Source of the DNA: Lindgomyces ingoldianus | Lineage: Eukaryota; Ascomycota; Dothideomycetes; Pleosporales; Lindgomycetaceae | Length of the DNA: 64,000 nucleotides | Direction of reading: 5' to 3' | Assembly: GCF_010093535.1 (NCBI RefSeq) | Contig: NW_022985163.1 | Location: forward strand, 1,075,677-1,139,676 | In this document: one piece after another, positions 34,223-46,592 of the stretch | Layout: the number at the start of each line of letters is the position of its first letter | Numbering within the stretch: position 1 is the first letter of the stretch | Program-made: the position numbers and the translations under genes | The notes under the pieces: generated by a model | Databases searched by the model: none | Told to the model about the DNA's origin: nothing | What the model saw: the letters and a program-made list of their open reading frames with translations, nothing else

Positions 34223-34694
34223 TAAGCTTTACATAAATTAAGCAGAAGAACTTTATAAAAACTTTATATAAAGCTCTTAAAGCTATAATTAATAAGCTTA
34301 CTTTTATGTAAAAAGCTTTTAGTCTATAATTCTAAGGTAAGATACTGCTTTACACTACTGTTATACAAGCATGCTAAGAACAACTTAAACTTAAATAAAC
34401 AATATTCTTAATTAAGCCTATATATAAGGCACTGTACAGTAACCTCTATTTAGCACTTTAAGTTATAATTAATTAGCAGAATAACACATTTTTAAATAAA
34501 CTAAAAGACATGTACTACACTAATAGAAGATATAACTTCTCTTATATAATTAGCTTTCAATAACATAGAAAAAGTCTAAAGAGATTTAAATTACACTTTT
34601 TTATATAATTAAAGCAATGCTTTATCTGCTATAAAAAAGAATATTAGTTAATAAATTATTCTTATATAAATTAATCTTGTGCAAAACACTAGTA

Positions 34695-36527
34695 ACGTAC
34701 CTAACAGGTTGGCCAGCCACTTTTGCTAAGCCCCTACCACACTCTACCTATCTACATAATGCCTTAACAATAACACTAGATTAAATCTTCTAAAGAACGT
34801 TAGATATAGCTTACTCTTTAAGCTCTTAAATAAGACTTAAAACTTTTCTTATAACACGCTACAGCTATCTATAATGTCTTTTATATAACACTAAGTAATT
34901 AACGCGCTAGACAGCCTTTAAAAGCAGAATGCTAGCCTAAATTAAGAAATCTAACTAAGCTTAAAAAAAAAGGTAGTTATTAAGTACATACTTAAGCTTA
35001 TTACACGCAGATTTCCCTCTAGGCTTGCAGCTGTAGCTAATATAGCTAATTCCTTGCGCACAGAGCGTAATCTAGGCTAGGTTAGCTTAAACTAGCCTAG
35101 TATGTAGGTTAAGCACTGCCCTAAGTTTATAATAAAGTTTAATTATAAGTATAATTATAAGAGAGCGCTTTATAAGAATCTAGAGGTTATCTAGAGCTAG
35201 TTTTACCTAGTAGCTAACATAAAAGCTAAGTATAGTATCTAAGATAAAGACACATATAACTTTAATAAGTTAAGCTTTATAATAAGCTAAATATTAACTA
35301 GAGTAGTTATTACAGCTTTAGAGAGATAAAGACAGCTAAAGGCAATATAGTAAAGTAATAAAGAGTAGACAATAGTTATTTAAGGCATTAACATAATAGG
35401 GTAAGCTATTTTACTTTTTATTATCTTTAAGGGCTGCTATTACCTCTTTACTTAGTATAAAGAAAAGAATTTACTTTAGAACTAGGTTATTACAGTCTCT
35501 AAAAATAGCTAGACGATAAATAAGCTTAAGCTGCAGTAGTTAAAGCACTTTAATAAGTATATAAAAAAAAGAGTTATAAGCGCTTATTAGCTTTTTATTA
35601 TTAACAGCTATAAAAGCTATAACTTACTTAATTTTTAGTAGTACTATAAGAAGAATAAGATTATTACTATCTATATGCCTTTACACTTATTACACCTCTT
35701 ATAGCCTCTTAATATAGGTTATTTTGCCTTTTTAAAAAAGGTGTATAAGTGCTAAGCTAAAGATCTTATGCAAAACTAGATTACTTATATTATAAAACTT
35801 AAGTTCCTACTATACTTTATATGCGCTTATAATACAGCAATTACTTCTAGTAATATCTAAAAAGGGTTTTAAAGCGCTAGTTTAGTCCTATTTAACCTAA
35901 AATAAGTTAAAATAGCCCTTAACATCTAGTTATGTACTTTATTACTACTACTACTTATTAATAATAAGCTCTAGCAGTTGTAAACCTTAAGTAATACCCT
36001 TAAATTTAAGTTATAATTAATGCTTATAAAAGTAAAAATTTAGAGGCATGTAAATAGCTTACTAATGTCTATAGTAAAGGCCTTTAAGAAAGTTTTAAAG
36101 GGGGCAGTAATTATTACGCATAAGCTAGTGTTAGCGTAAAAGGAGATTACAGAGCTTTAAGCAGCAAATAAGGCTGCTATGCGACGTAGATTGCATAAAA
36201 GGAAGCAAATTTAGGCAAAAGAGACCTTAATAGTTAAGGATAAAGCTTGTTTAACTGCTCTAAAGGAGTTTAGAGCGCGTAGTAATAGGAAGAAGCTAAA
36301 GACGCAAGTGCGCGCTAAAGAAGGTAAGCTAAGTTAAAGGTAATGTAGGCAGTGTAATTAGACTAGGCATAACTTGCATACATGTAAGAAAGTAGTAGAA
36401 GTAGACTCTAAATAATATCTTGTGTTGTATTGCTCTATACAGGGCTAAAGTAGGCTGTTTTGCGCTAGAATAGGGTGGTTTTTAGTGGGGGCTTGGCAAA
36501 AGTGGCTGGCTAACCTGTTAGGTACGT
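34695..36527 (+). mobile_element. Full-length pogo/Fot1-like transposon A3
   Basis: It is 1833 bp, flanked by TA (34693-34694 and 36528-36529). Ends are as in A1 but with a single subterminal GGCCAGCC/GGCTGGC repeat at each end, which explains the shorter length. The transposase remnant on the plus strand has the blocks of A1, with the C-terminal knuckle near 36345-36390 still largely readable and stops throughout. It is inserted in K1. Confidence 0.88.
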
Positions 36528-37249
36528 TACATCTCTTTATATAAAAGATTCTATAATAAGACTCTAACACATAAAAAAGTAAGCGCGTATATTTAAAAAT
36601 TTAAAGGTAAACTAAAGTAGAAGAAAAAGAAGTTGTATAATAAATAACAACTTAGATAAAAAAAAAGTAAGAAAATTATTAACTACCTTACTACTGCTGC
36701 ATTTTTTTACTGTGTAATAGCAGAGGACATATATAGCATAGAACCTAAAGGATATGCAGAACAGTTTATTCTTAAGGATTAATACTGTACAGTATACTAA
36801 GGTAAACTATAGGATACTAGCGCTGCAAGAATTTCTACTATTAGAAAGTTATAACTTAAAGCATACTTATAAGAATTTCTTTATATAAAAGTAAACTAGA
36901 CACTAAATAAAAAAAGTATTAGCTTTAAAAGATAAAAATTAATAAGATTAATTAGTACTATATTAATTACTAATTTAGTTAGTAGTGTTAGATATTACAT
37001 ACTAGATACACTAACACCCTTTTTATTATCTCTTGCTAACATAGACTAGATAAATGTGTACTTTAATAATATACAGAATGTAATTATATAAAGTAATAAA
37101 AGTAAAGTCTTAGTTATGCATAAATAGGGTTACCTATTTTTTAATATATAAAAGACGAAATTAATGTTTATTTAGATAGAACGTAAACTTTAATAACTGC
37201 ATAAAAAGTTTAGCTATTCTTATATAGAACAGCTTTACATAATGCTTAA

Positions 37250-37950
37250 GAACGCTAGACATAACGCTAATCTCTTTGTACTTAAAAAAATTAAGAAGTT
37301 CTGCTATATGTGTTAGCTACACAACCTAGCTAGCACTATAAAAATTTAAGTTTATAATTAAGAATAATTTATACTTTAATTATAAAATAGTAATTAACAT
37401 TATATAAATTAGTAACTAAGACGTACTATATGTAATTAACATAAATACATTATTCTAAGCAGCAACCTTCTTAGAATTAATGTCTGCACAAGATACTTAA
37501 GACGCGCTTTGCAAGTATTAGATTAATATATATTAAGGCCTACCTAATTACATTATATATAACTCTAGTATAAACTTTACATCTAAAGATTTCTAGAATT
37601 ATATAAAGATTATAAGAGCAACATGTTAACAAATGCTAGTAGAAGCCTATTAGGCTATAGAGAAGATTAAGCGCGTGTACACACTACTGCAACATGTATA
37701 CAACATCCTTTATACAGAATTAGATAATTATATAAATAATAAATTAGTGTTATAGATAGCTGTTAAAGCTTTAAATAATATAGTAAAACTAAACAGTCTT
37801 ATACCTACATTACTTATGTTTAGAACGTACCTAAGAATTAACATAGATTCTGCACTATTTTCTAACATTGCTACACAAGCTAACGCTGTATAAAAGGCAA
37901 TAAAGATGCCTTAAAGTAAGAGGGCAAAAGTTAATATTAATTATATAATT
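37250..37950 (+). pseudogene. K1 copia integrase remnant
   Basis: The plus-strand frame at about 37424-37700 reads YVININTLF*AATFLELMSA, then a LCKY*INIY*GLPNYII block, INFTSKDF, and a VEAY*AIEKIKRV block followed by LLQHVYNILYTEL. It matches in order the minus-strand frame of K3 at about 49010-48700. This is the retroviral-type integrase core of a Ty1/copia polyprotein (catalytic Asp changed to Asn), placed before RT as expected. Confidence 0.75.
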
Positions 37951-38389
37951 AACACTTAAAATAGCTTAACATTATATAAAGTCTTAAATCTCTTACTTAG
38001 TTCTAAAGTAAAGACATAGTAAAAGAAGAAAAGATAAACAGAACTGCACATAGTAAAGGGAATTAAGGCCCTAGACATTATTATTAAGGTAGAGAATAGT
38101 CTAGTAAGACTCTGCTGCACACAAGTTATGCTATATTATTATATAAAAGATAAGAATAAACCTGCACAACAACTGCTAGATCTAGATAAACTAGCTCTAG
38201 TATAAAGGGATTCTTTATAGGCATAAAAGAGAGGTTGTCTACGCAAGTAACTAGCCCTAATTAATAGACTACACAAAATAGCCCCTTAAGTAGCATTAGA
38301 TTTATTGTATAAACTAGAACTATAACTAGCTAAGAAAGCCTGTAAAAAACTACATAAAAATCTTATATAAGACATAATGTTTTTAACCT

Positions 38390-39420
38390 AGAAGAAAAAG
38401 AATAACTACGCTTTAGCAATTAACCTTTATGTAAATAGTGTAATTATAACACCTAAAAAACTATTTAAAGAATTAGACTATATAAAAATAAAGAGTTTAA
38501 TTATAAGTAGTATATTTAAGGTACTTTTATATAATTTATTAATCTATAAGAGACAGATCTTTAACCTTTGTTTTATATATAAAGTTAAAAGGAAATTAAC
38601 ATAACTATATAAAAAATTATAACTTATGTTTATAAAGTATTCTAATAAATAAAAAAGATTCTTATACAGTCCTTTATAATTTAGAAAATAAGTTAAAAGT
38701 TAATTCTAGCTATTAGCTTATTACTAATAGCTTTATATAGTATGCACTATAAGCTACATAATATTACTTAAGTATATGTACAGTTAATAAATAAACTTAC
38801 ATAAATATTATTTACATAACTACTAAAAGAACTTTATAAAAGCTTTCTTTTACACATAATATTTAGAGTTGTATAACTACTGTATAGCGCAGTAAAATCT
38901 AGCTTATATTAGTTTAAGATATACTATAACTACTATAAGAATAAACTTTATATAGAAACCTTTTTATATAATCTATGCCTATTAATTATGTATAAAAGCA
39001 TAAAAACATTTAGAATTATAAAGCTATAAACAGACAACACTTTTAGTATTATTATAACTAATTTTACGCAACATAAAGAAGAAGAGCTGTAAAAAGATAA
39101 ATTTTATATAAAGCCTAAAATAATACTATTACATAAATAGCTTATAAAATTTAATAAAAAAAAGATTTAGCTTATATAAAATAAAACTATAATTTTATTT
39201 ACTTAGAAAGAACAAGCTAAAAACCTCTATATAGTAGACCTAAACATAGAGGACGCTACATAAAGGTATATTAAACAGCGCGCATAAGGTGCCTATATTG
39301 CGTTAGTGTGTTAACTAGAGGCAGCATTTAACTTATCTACTGCTACCTAAGTTGTGTTACTATTATATAATAATATTAAAGCATTAAATGTATAAATTAA
39401 ATAGTAAATTAATAATTAAA
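38390..39420 (+). pseudogene. K1 copia reverse transcriptase remnant
   Basis: The catalytic box at 39024-39041 reads L*TDNT, the RIP form of the LQTDDT box used by one group of fungal copia RTs in place of YVDD. Downstream, near 39280, a R(A)xGAYIALVC*LEAAFNLS block matches the end of the copia RT. L1 interrupts the element after this domain. Confidence 0.75.
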
Positions 39421-39566
39421 ATTAATAATTATTATACATACTACTTAATCTTTTTTATATAAAGTTGTTTATTTTTACTAATAAGTTATTTATAAATAAA
39501 AAGAACCTAAGTTTATAGCTTAGCTTTCTTATTATTCTTAAGACAAAGCAGTGCACTAAGAACTTA

Positions 39567-39886
39567 TGTCAGATATGCGCACCTACTGTCAAGACAGGAG
39601 GAACGCTTGACGAAAGCTGCTACATAGTACGAGCAATAAGCTCGAACAGTATGTTGCAGCAAATTGCAGCATTTTGCAGCATTTTGCAGCATGTTGCAGC
39701 ATTTTACAGCATTTTGCAGCATTTTGCAGGCTGGTCGCGCATAAGGCAAGTGCGCGAGGGACTCGGATCGGCAAAACAAAAAGCCGAGCAACACGAGTAG
39801 AGCAGGGAAAGGATCGATAGATCAAGACGATCAATACAATCAATCAATCATCCCATACATCATATCCAAACCCATCATTCATCTCA
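39567..39886 (+). repeat. Little-mutated 320-bp element L1
   Basis: It starts TGTCAGATATGCGC; its end near 39886 (ATCTCA) is approximate. It interrupts K1. It is GC-rich with intact CpA sites, in sharp contrast to both flanks. Eight 10-bp units of TTGCAGC plus three bases (39651-39730) lie inside. The first 38 bases recur exactly at 63963-64000, so it is a mobile repeat. Two overlapping minus-strand frames of 76 and 84 codons (39564-39843) arise from the repeat and are not credible genes. A solo LTR is the likeliest class. Confidence 0.65.
39651..39730 (+). repeat. 10-bp tandem repeat array in L1
   Basis: Eight head-to-tail units of the form NNNTTGCAGC, mostly ATTTTGCAGC, with exact 10-bp period and one TTACAGC variant. 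The period is close to one DNA helical turn. Confidence 0.9.
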
Positions 39887-40455
39887 GGAAGCCTAGAAAC
39901 AGTGCTTTAATCTAACAACTTATAGTTACAACTTTAAAATTATAGATAATATTATATACTAGAACTTCTTTAAATGTAAACATGTTACCTGCTCTATACT
40001 AACTAGTAAACTATATAGAATAGTAGAAAGATTTAACTACGCAATTACACTAAGCATAATAATTAATTAGATTATATGTATGCTTAGACTACCTCTAATA
40101 CCTATTGTACTATACACAGATTTAAGATCTTTGTATAAATGTCTTATAAAGTTAAGTATAATAAATAAAAAAAGCTTATAATTAATATTATGTTAATTTA
40201 AGAATTATATAAGAAAAGAGAGATTATAAAATTAAGTAGATTAATAAGAAAAATAACCTAGTAAATGCCTATATAAAGAAGGCGCTAAACTCTGCTTTTA
40301 AGAAACTAATTTTGTATAACTAACTAACTGTTAGAGTTAAAGCGTTAGTTAATAGACTTAGGCCTATATAAAATAATAAATAGAGTGTTATGTTATAAGT
40401 ATAAGCAAAGCAGACTAGGCAAGGTCTATATAAAGGAAAAAGAAAAAGTTGCTAG

Positions 40456-40765
40456 TGTCTAAATAGTAGTATTTAGATACACAGTTAAGCGTTATGTGTT
40501 ATAGTCTTGTGTCACAGTTGTACGCACAGACAGATAAATACCCTTTTCCTTCGCACAGAATTAGAACAAGAAGAATAAACACTAGTTACCTGCAACCCCC
40601 CCCGCGCGCGATGTGTACACTGTGCAAACCTCTTTGCTTTGACCGAAAAAAAGAAAAAAAGAAAAAACCCTGTTCTTCCCCCCCCCCCCCCCCCCCCCCC
40701 CCGCGCGATGTGTACACCGTGCAAACCTCTTTGCTTTGCATAGCTAGCATGGAGCCTATTCAACA
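40456..40765 (+). repeat. K1 3' LTR (310 bp) with internal duplication and C25 run
   Basis: It starts TGTCTAAATAG and ends GAGCCTATTCAACA, preceded by a purine-rich run GGAAAAAGAAAAAG (polypurine tract). It is followed by ATTAC, which agrees with the site in K4, where the K sequence is uninterrupted. A block of about 38 bases beginning GCGCGATGTGTACAC is present twice (about 40604-40641 and 40703-40740). Each copy is preceded by a C run: eight C at 40596-40603 and twenty-five C at 40678-40702. The open frames over this region (40494-40778 plus, 40512-40766 minus) are low-complexity artefacts. Confidence 0.8.
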
Positions 40766-41317
40766 ATTACTTTATTAAGCTAGGCACTACTAGTAAAAAG
40801 TAACTTATAATTAACATTATGTTACTCTATAAATTATATAAAAAAAAGAAAATTACTAAAATTAAGTAGATTAATAGTAAAGATAACTTAGTAAATGTAT
40901 ATATAAAGAAAACACTAAATTAGGCTTTTTAATTATTAGTTCTAACTAACTACCTCTTTGTCTAGATAGAAGCATCTGTAGACTAGCTAGATTCTATGCG
41001 CAAAGATGCTTTAGACTAACTAGACTAATAACACTTTTATATAAAGCTTATTTTTTTTATATCTCTTTTATTGCACACACCTCTCTACGCAAAGATCTTG
41101 CACTATTTTACTATAAAATCCTGTACAAACAGCCTATATACTGCTAGATATTTATAGAACAAGTGTATAGAGCTAGATAATAATAGCTTAAACGCTTTAC
41201 ATTATTTATAAACCTATTTATAAAGTATAACTAGCTTATTTTAATGTATAGCATTACTAGGGCAAGTTTTAATAAATATAGTAGGGTATAGGCAGAACAT
41301 ATTTAGATAGACCTGTA

Positions 41318-43176
41318 ACATGGAACACAAGCGAGTCGGTAACATAAGCAAGTCGGTAGCCTCACCAACTTTGCGCAACGCGTTAACTATTAACTACTAT
41401 AGCTTAACTAACTACTTCTTAATTATGTTTAAATAAAGTAGGTATTGTTCTTACTATCTAAGCTCTTAATTACGCGCAAATTAAAAGCGTAAATTATGCT
41501 GCAGCTATGTTTAACATGCCCTAATTAACTTTAAACAACTAACACGCTAGTTAACCTGCATAACATAATTACTAGCTTAACTTAAAGAAGCTTACTAAGC
41601 TAGATAAGAAGTTAATTATTAGACATATACTTAACCTTAATTTACAAAAATTCTTGCCTAGCCTAAACGCTGTGCAAGTTATAGCTAATAATTTGCTTAC
41701 TGCACGCAGTGCTTAGCTAGTAGGAAAGAACTAGCTGCTAAACTTTATTAAGCGTACAAATAGCCTTACTACGTGTTTTAATTAACTATACAACTAGCAG
41801 CAAGCTCTATGCAAGGATCCTAGGATAATACAGACCTAGTTTAAGCTTGTACAGCGTACGCAGGCTACCTATAGGATCTTAGATAAGGATACTTTTAACT
41901 TTAACAAAGCTAGCTTTATAATAGGCTAGATAACATCTTAAATAGTTATTACTAGCTTAGAGAGACGTTGTTAGCCTAAGGCAGTACAACTAAGTAATTA
42001 TAAGTAGGTTACAGTTATTTAGGAAATTAATGCTACAAGGTAGGCTATCCTACTATATATTATCTTTAAGGCCTAGTACCACCTATCTGCCTAGTATAAG
42101 GATTAGGATATCCTAGGCAACTAGAAGATTAGTGTAAGTAAGAATAGATAGACTAACAACAATCTTAGAGTTGCTTAGCTAAGGCACTTTATTAAGCATA
42201 CTAAGAATAGGATAGTAGGCGCACGCTAACTTCTAGTTCTAGATAGTTATGTAAGCTATTACTTAGCTACGTTTAAAGACCTCTGCAGAGAGAATAATAT
42301 CTACACGCTCTATATACCTCTACATTTATTACATCTCCTTTAGCTGCTTAATGTTAGCTGCTTCTTACTATTAAAGTGTGCGTATAGAGATAAGATTAAC
42401 AGCTTAGTCTGCTACTATATAAAGCATATTACTAAGCTTAAATTCCTGCCTTCTTTTAGAGCCGCTTTTAAGAAGGCTTTTATACTAGAGAATATTCACG
42501 TAAGTTTTAAAGGTGTAGGGCTAGTCCTACTTACGCTAGAAGCAGTACTATTAAAGCTTAATATAGTTGTTTATACGCTTTTACTACTACTACTACCTTA
42601 ACTAGAGGCTCTCTAGGTGTTGCAAACACTAAGTAACACACATAAACTTAAGGCGTAGTTAACTTTACTCTATATAAGGATTTAATAGCATTAAAACTTA
42701 TCCCCTATATAGATGCTTTAGTTGCTAGATTATCTTACTAAAGGCGCTAAAATAGTAATGCATTTAGCTCTACTGCTATGTAATTAGGTCTCTACCCTTT
42801 AGAAAGCTAATAAGGCTGTAACAAAGTAAAAAGTGCGTAAAAAAAAGGCAGATCTAAAGGCACAAAGATATAATAATTAAAGAAGGTGCAGATATAGTTG
42901 CTTAAAAAGACGCGCAGCAGCTAGCAGAGCAGAGTAGGCAGCAGGATGCATTAGCATTAGGGTAAAGTTAACAGGCTCTTGCGCGCTGTAGTTGCTGTAG
43001 GAAGCCTAGTTATAATTCTTACATATGTAAAAAAGATACTATAGACGCTACTTTATCTTAGATACCTACATTTTTATAGTATTTTAACACGTTGTTAAGT
43101 TGCGTTGTTTTAAAAGTGGAGAAAGTTAGTAAGGCTACTAACTTGCTTATGTTACTAACTCGCTTGTGTTCCATGT
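41318..43176 (+). mobile_element. Full-length pogo/Fot1-like transposon C2
   Basis: It is 1859 bp, flanked by TA (41316-41317 and 43177-43178). The terminal inverted repeats are about 58 bp (ACATGGAACACAAGCGAGTC... and its complement) and each contains two direct copies of an AAGCnAGTCGGTA motif. The left terminal repeat is nearly free of RIP, the right one mutated. The coding region runs plus and is broken by stops. It is inserted in K2. Confidence 0.92.
41400..43060 (+). pseudogene. DDE_1 (pogo-type) transposase remnant with zinc knuckle, C2
   Basis: The first catalytic block is NFNKASFIIG* at about 41895-41929 (Asp to Asn), then a SLERRC*PKAV block and a YIIFKA*YHLSA*Y block (about 42050-42100). 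The second catalytic block LVLDSY lies at about 42234-42263 with Asp kept. The third, PLHLLHLL*LLNVSCF, is at about 42317-42365. A C-terminal Cys-x2-Cys-x4-(His to Tyr)-x4-Cys knuckle is at 42987-43028. Cut-and-paste transposase of the pogo/Fot1 branch; inactive. Confidence 0.87.
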
Positions 43177-43241
43177 TATAAACAGAAGGAAGGTAACTAG
43201 TATAGAAGGCAACTTCTTAGGTACAAACAGAAAGTTGCTAG

Positions 43242-43518
43242 TGTCTATACGTAGCAATAGTGTTACAGTCTAGATAGTTATTACGCAAAAGAAGGATTAT
43301 GTAACTATGTTATATAATGCTTATGCGTAAACCTCTGTGCGCGAACATCTAGATATTCCTTTTTTCCTCTAACAGAGGAAAGACAGAGCAATACAGAACT
43401 ATAAACATGTTGCCCCCACCCTACCTACTTTGTACGCTGTGCACACTGTACACCACTCTTACTCTTGCTACTTAAGTGCTTATACTATAAGCAGCTAGCT
43501 AACAGAGCCTATTCAACA
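43242..43518 (+). repeat. K2 3' LTR (277 bp)
   Basis: It starts TGTCTATACG and ends GAGCCTATTCAACA, homologous to the K3 and K4 LTRs (280 bp). It is moderately mutated. Confidence 0.82.
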
Positions 43519-43980
43519 ATTTCTTTTATTTCTTGCTTAGAAGTAGTCTGTTACTTTTAAGAGAACTCTTACTTTTTTTTAAAGATACTATATATGTGTT
43601 TTACATAACTAAGGTCTATTAGCTTTTTATTATATTAAAGGGCCTTTTTTTCTTTAGCGTCTATTCTAGCTTTTAAGTTGTTATGCCTATTTTCTTTTCT
43701 CTCTAACATTCTATATGTTTTTTATTATAGGTTATTACTTAGTTAATGTATTTCTTTAAAGTTTTTAGTTTTTTATTATACATAAATTTATTCTTAACTA
43801 CATTATTTAGCTTATTATAGAACATTCTACTTATAGCTTTTTAATTTGTCTATTTACACATAGCTAGTTATTTACAGAAGTAAGCTGTGTAATGTTAGAC
43901 TATTTTTTTTCTTATTATAAAAAGTTTATCTTATTAACTACTGTTTTTTTCTAGTTTACTAATCTATAAATAGTAGTTAA
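43519..43980 (-). mobile_element. D-family gag fragment
   Basis: It aligns on the same strand with 63480-63840 of D2 (for example the shared ATAACTAAGGTCTATTAG block) and with 32700-33060 of D. It is a scrap of an older D-type element into which K2 and K4 inserted. No LTR is present. Confidence 0.65.
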
Positions 43981-44260
43981 TGTCTGTACGCAGCAGCGGC
44001 GTCACGGCCTGGATACAAGCGATCGCGCACAAGCAGGATCACGTATCTATGTCACATAATGCTTGTGCGCAAACCTCTGTGCGCAAACATCTAGATATTC
44101 CCTTTTTCCTCTATACAGAGGAAAGACAAGAGTAATAGAACTAGAAACATGTTACTCTTACCTTACCTACCCTATACACTGTGCACACTATACACTACTC
44201 TTACTTTTACTACTTAAGTGCTTATACTATAAGTAGCTAGCTAACAGAGCTTATTTAACA
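43981..44260 (+). repeat. K4 5' LTR (280 bp)
   Basis: It starts TGTCTGTACGCAGCAGC and ends GAGCTTATTTAACA. The first 65 bases are GC-rich and nearly free of RIP, and the rest is mutated. Confidence 0.85.
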
Positions 44261-45625
44261 CTAATTAGTAGTTAATTTAATTAACTATAAATTAGTAAGA
44301 GTAATAATAAAGTACTTATACTTTATAAAGTACTTTATTTAGTTACTTATCCTTTAAAATAGTAAATTAATTCTTTGCATTATACAGTAAGCTCTACTAC
44401 TGTATAAAGTAAGAAGGAGATAGTGTAAGACGTACACTAAAACTATTAAAGCTGCACAACCTAGCAGCTAGATAACAGTAGTACCTGCGTAATCTACTAA
44501 AAAAGTAATTAACTATACTATTATAATAAAATTCTACTAGTAACTAATAACTCTATGTAATAATAAAAAGAATAAGAAATAATTTTTATTATATAAATAA
44601 CTTATAAAAGACATAAAAATATTAAAGGCAACACTATAAAATAAGACTAGCCTAAAGTACTAGAATAATAAAATTAACATGGTAGAAGCTTTAATAAGCT
44701 TATAAACTTAATTATATATAAGTTATATAATTACTAATCTACATATAATAACTTAAAAGGGCGCTACTTTTTTAAGTTTATATATAAGAAATTTTTAAAA
44801 AAATAGACACTAGAAGACTTCTTAGCACTTAGCTGCGCGTTTAAAAGAGAGCTTATATAAGTGCTAAAAAAATAAAGAAATTACACTATAGCTAGGTAAT
44901 AAAAGTACCTAAGCCTAAAAGCTGTATAATATAGCATAAAAGAAAGTAAGTACACTTAAAAAGCTTTATATGTAACCTTTATTACTATATAAGGCTTTAC
45001 ACAGAAGTAGACTAAATATAATGCAGCTAATAATATTAAATGTACTAGCATTACTTACTTCTACACCTTAGCTAGCACTACAATAATTACTGTATAAACA
45101 ATACATGCTACCCTACCTAATACCTGCTCCACACTCTTAATTGTACACACTACTGCCTACAGTAGTGTATACACTACTAATACTACCTATATAATCTATA
45201 CTACATTGCAACCTATATAAATTTCTAGTTTAAAAGGAAACTGCTAAAAAAAAACTTCTAGCAAATAAGATTATATAATTCTAAAAGGCATAAAAAAATA
45301 ACTATATAAGCTAACTATAACATACTTTACAGGCAAGTTGCTTACACACCTAAGTTGCTTACTTTTGCTAAGACCTTACTAAACTACTCTTTTTACACTA
45401 ATGTATTCTCTATAACACTACTTAGACATGCTAAAAGAACATTAGATACAGCTTACACTCTAAGCTTTTAAATAAGACATAAAACTCTTAAAGAAATGTG
45501 CTGTAGCTATATATAAGGTTTTATAAAAATAACAAATAACTATAGCGCTAGACAACCTTTATAAGCTAATTTTACAGCTAAATTATAAAGGCTAGGTAAT
45601 AAAAAAAGTAGGTAATTATTAAGAC

Positions 45626-45905
45626 TGTTAAATAGGCTCTAACAGCTAGCTGCTTATGGTATAAGCACTTAAGTAGCAAAAGTAAGAGTGGTGTACAGTG
45701 TGCACAGCGTACAAGGTAGGTAAGGTGAGGGCAACATGTTTCTAGTTCTATTGCTCTTTTCTTTTCTCTGTACAGAGGAAAAGAGGGATATCTAGATGTT
45801 TGCGCACAGAGGTTTGCGCACAAGCATTATGTAACATAGATACGTGATCCTGCTTATGCGCGATTGCTTGTATCTAGGCTGTAACACTGCTGCTGTGTAC
45901 AGACA
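45626..45905 (-). repeat. K3 3' LTR (280 bp, left)
   Basis: On the plus strand it runs TGTTAAATAGGCTC to GTGTACAGACA. A minus-strand open frame (45578-45823) lies in it and a similar one in the other LTR (51856-52068). Both are LTR-internal and have no recognisable domain. Confidence 0.88.
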
Positions 45906-46440
45906 CTAGCAACTTTTCTTTTTGTCTAAAGAGTTGCATTTTGTACACATTACCTCTCTTCTGTCTGTGTAGGTCTATCTAATTACATTCTGCCTTTACT
46001 CTACTCTATTTGTTAGGACTTGCCCCTAGTAATGCTGTGCGTTAGGATAGGCTAGTTGCGCTATGTAAATAGCTCTTCTTTTCTTTATCCTTTACTTTCT
46101 AAGCCCTACTGTACAATCCTCTAGCTCTTTTCTTTTTTTGTACAGTGCTAGCAGTGATAGATCCTTATAATAAGAAAAATAAGTGTGTATAATATAAAAA
46201 AAATAAATAAAAGAAAATAGGCCTTATATAAAAGTGTTGTTAGTCTAGTTAGTCTAAGGCATCTTTGCGCATAGAATCTAGCTAGTCTATAGATGCTTCT
46301 ATCTAGACAGAGAGGAAGTTAGTTAGGACTAATAATTAAAGAGCCTAGTTTAGTGTTTTCTTTATACATGCATCTACTAAGTTATCTTTACTATTAATCT
46401 ACCTAATTTTAGTAATTTCCCTTTTCTTATATAATTTGTA

Positions 46441-46592
46441 TGTAAGGACAGAGCTCTGTACTACTACGCTAATACAACTAAAAAGGTGCGAATAATTAAC
46501 TAACGTTAATTAATGCGTACAGAATAGTATATATACCTGTTGTACGTAAGCACTATCTCAGCCTTACACGTAAGCGCCATCCTGGCCTTACA
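46441..46592 (-). repeat. 152-bp short LTR-like element H2
   Basis: It is a reverse, RIP-mutated copy of H1 (TGTAAGGACAGAG...CCTGGCCTTACA) with flanks TTGTA and TTGCA, a 5-bp duplication differing by one transition. The inner stem-loop (AATAATTAAC and its partner) and the TATATATA box persist. It interrupts the 3' region of K3. Confidence 0.75.

Larger units (their letters stand above)
24967..40765 (+). mobile_element. Ty1/copia element K1, split by B4, D, A3 and L1
   Basis: The pieces are 24967-25486, 26587-26661, 34223-34694, 36528-39566 and about 39887-40765. They align in order with the reverse complement of the complete copia K3 (45626-52150). The plus strand carries gag-like sequence, integrase (about 37250-37950) and RT (about 38390-39420), the Ty1/copia order. 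It ends with its own 310-bp 3' LTR (40456-40765). The 5' LTR is missing on the left. The TAAGC and TA duplications around D, B4 and A3 confirm continuity. Confidence 0.82.
40766..43518 (+). mobile_element. Ty1/copia element K2: 3' end, split by C2
   Basis: 40766-41317 and 43177-43241 match the copia 3' region (reverse of about 46640-45906 in K3), and 43242-43518 is its 3' LTR. K1 is inserted in this copy, one copia element within another. Only the 3' end of K2 is in the window; no coding motif remains in this part. Confidence 0.72.

Noticed and set aside
39651..39730. Regular array considered as CRISPR
   Set aside because: Period is 10 bp with no spacers, in a eukaryotic transposon context.
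39564..39843. Two overlapping minus-strand frames with repeated Cys/Leu/Gln peptides
   Set aside because: They are translations of the 10-bp tandem array in two frames; low complexity, no second copy in this window.
40494..40778. Open frames on both strands over the C25 run
   Set aside because: Poly-Pro or poly-Gly translation of a homopolymer within an LTR.
45578..45823. Paired open frames in the two K3 LTRs (also 51856-52068) with similar peptides
   Set aside because: The similarity is simply that of the two LTRs; the frames run past the LTR edge into unrelated sequence and have no recognisable domain.
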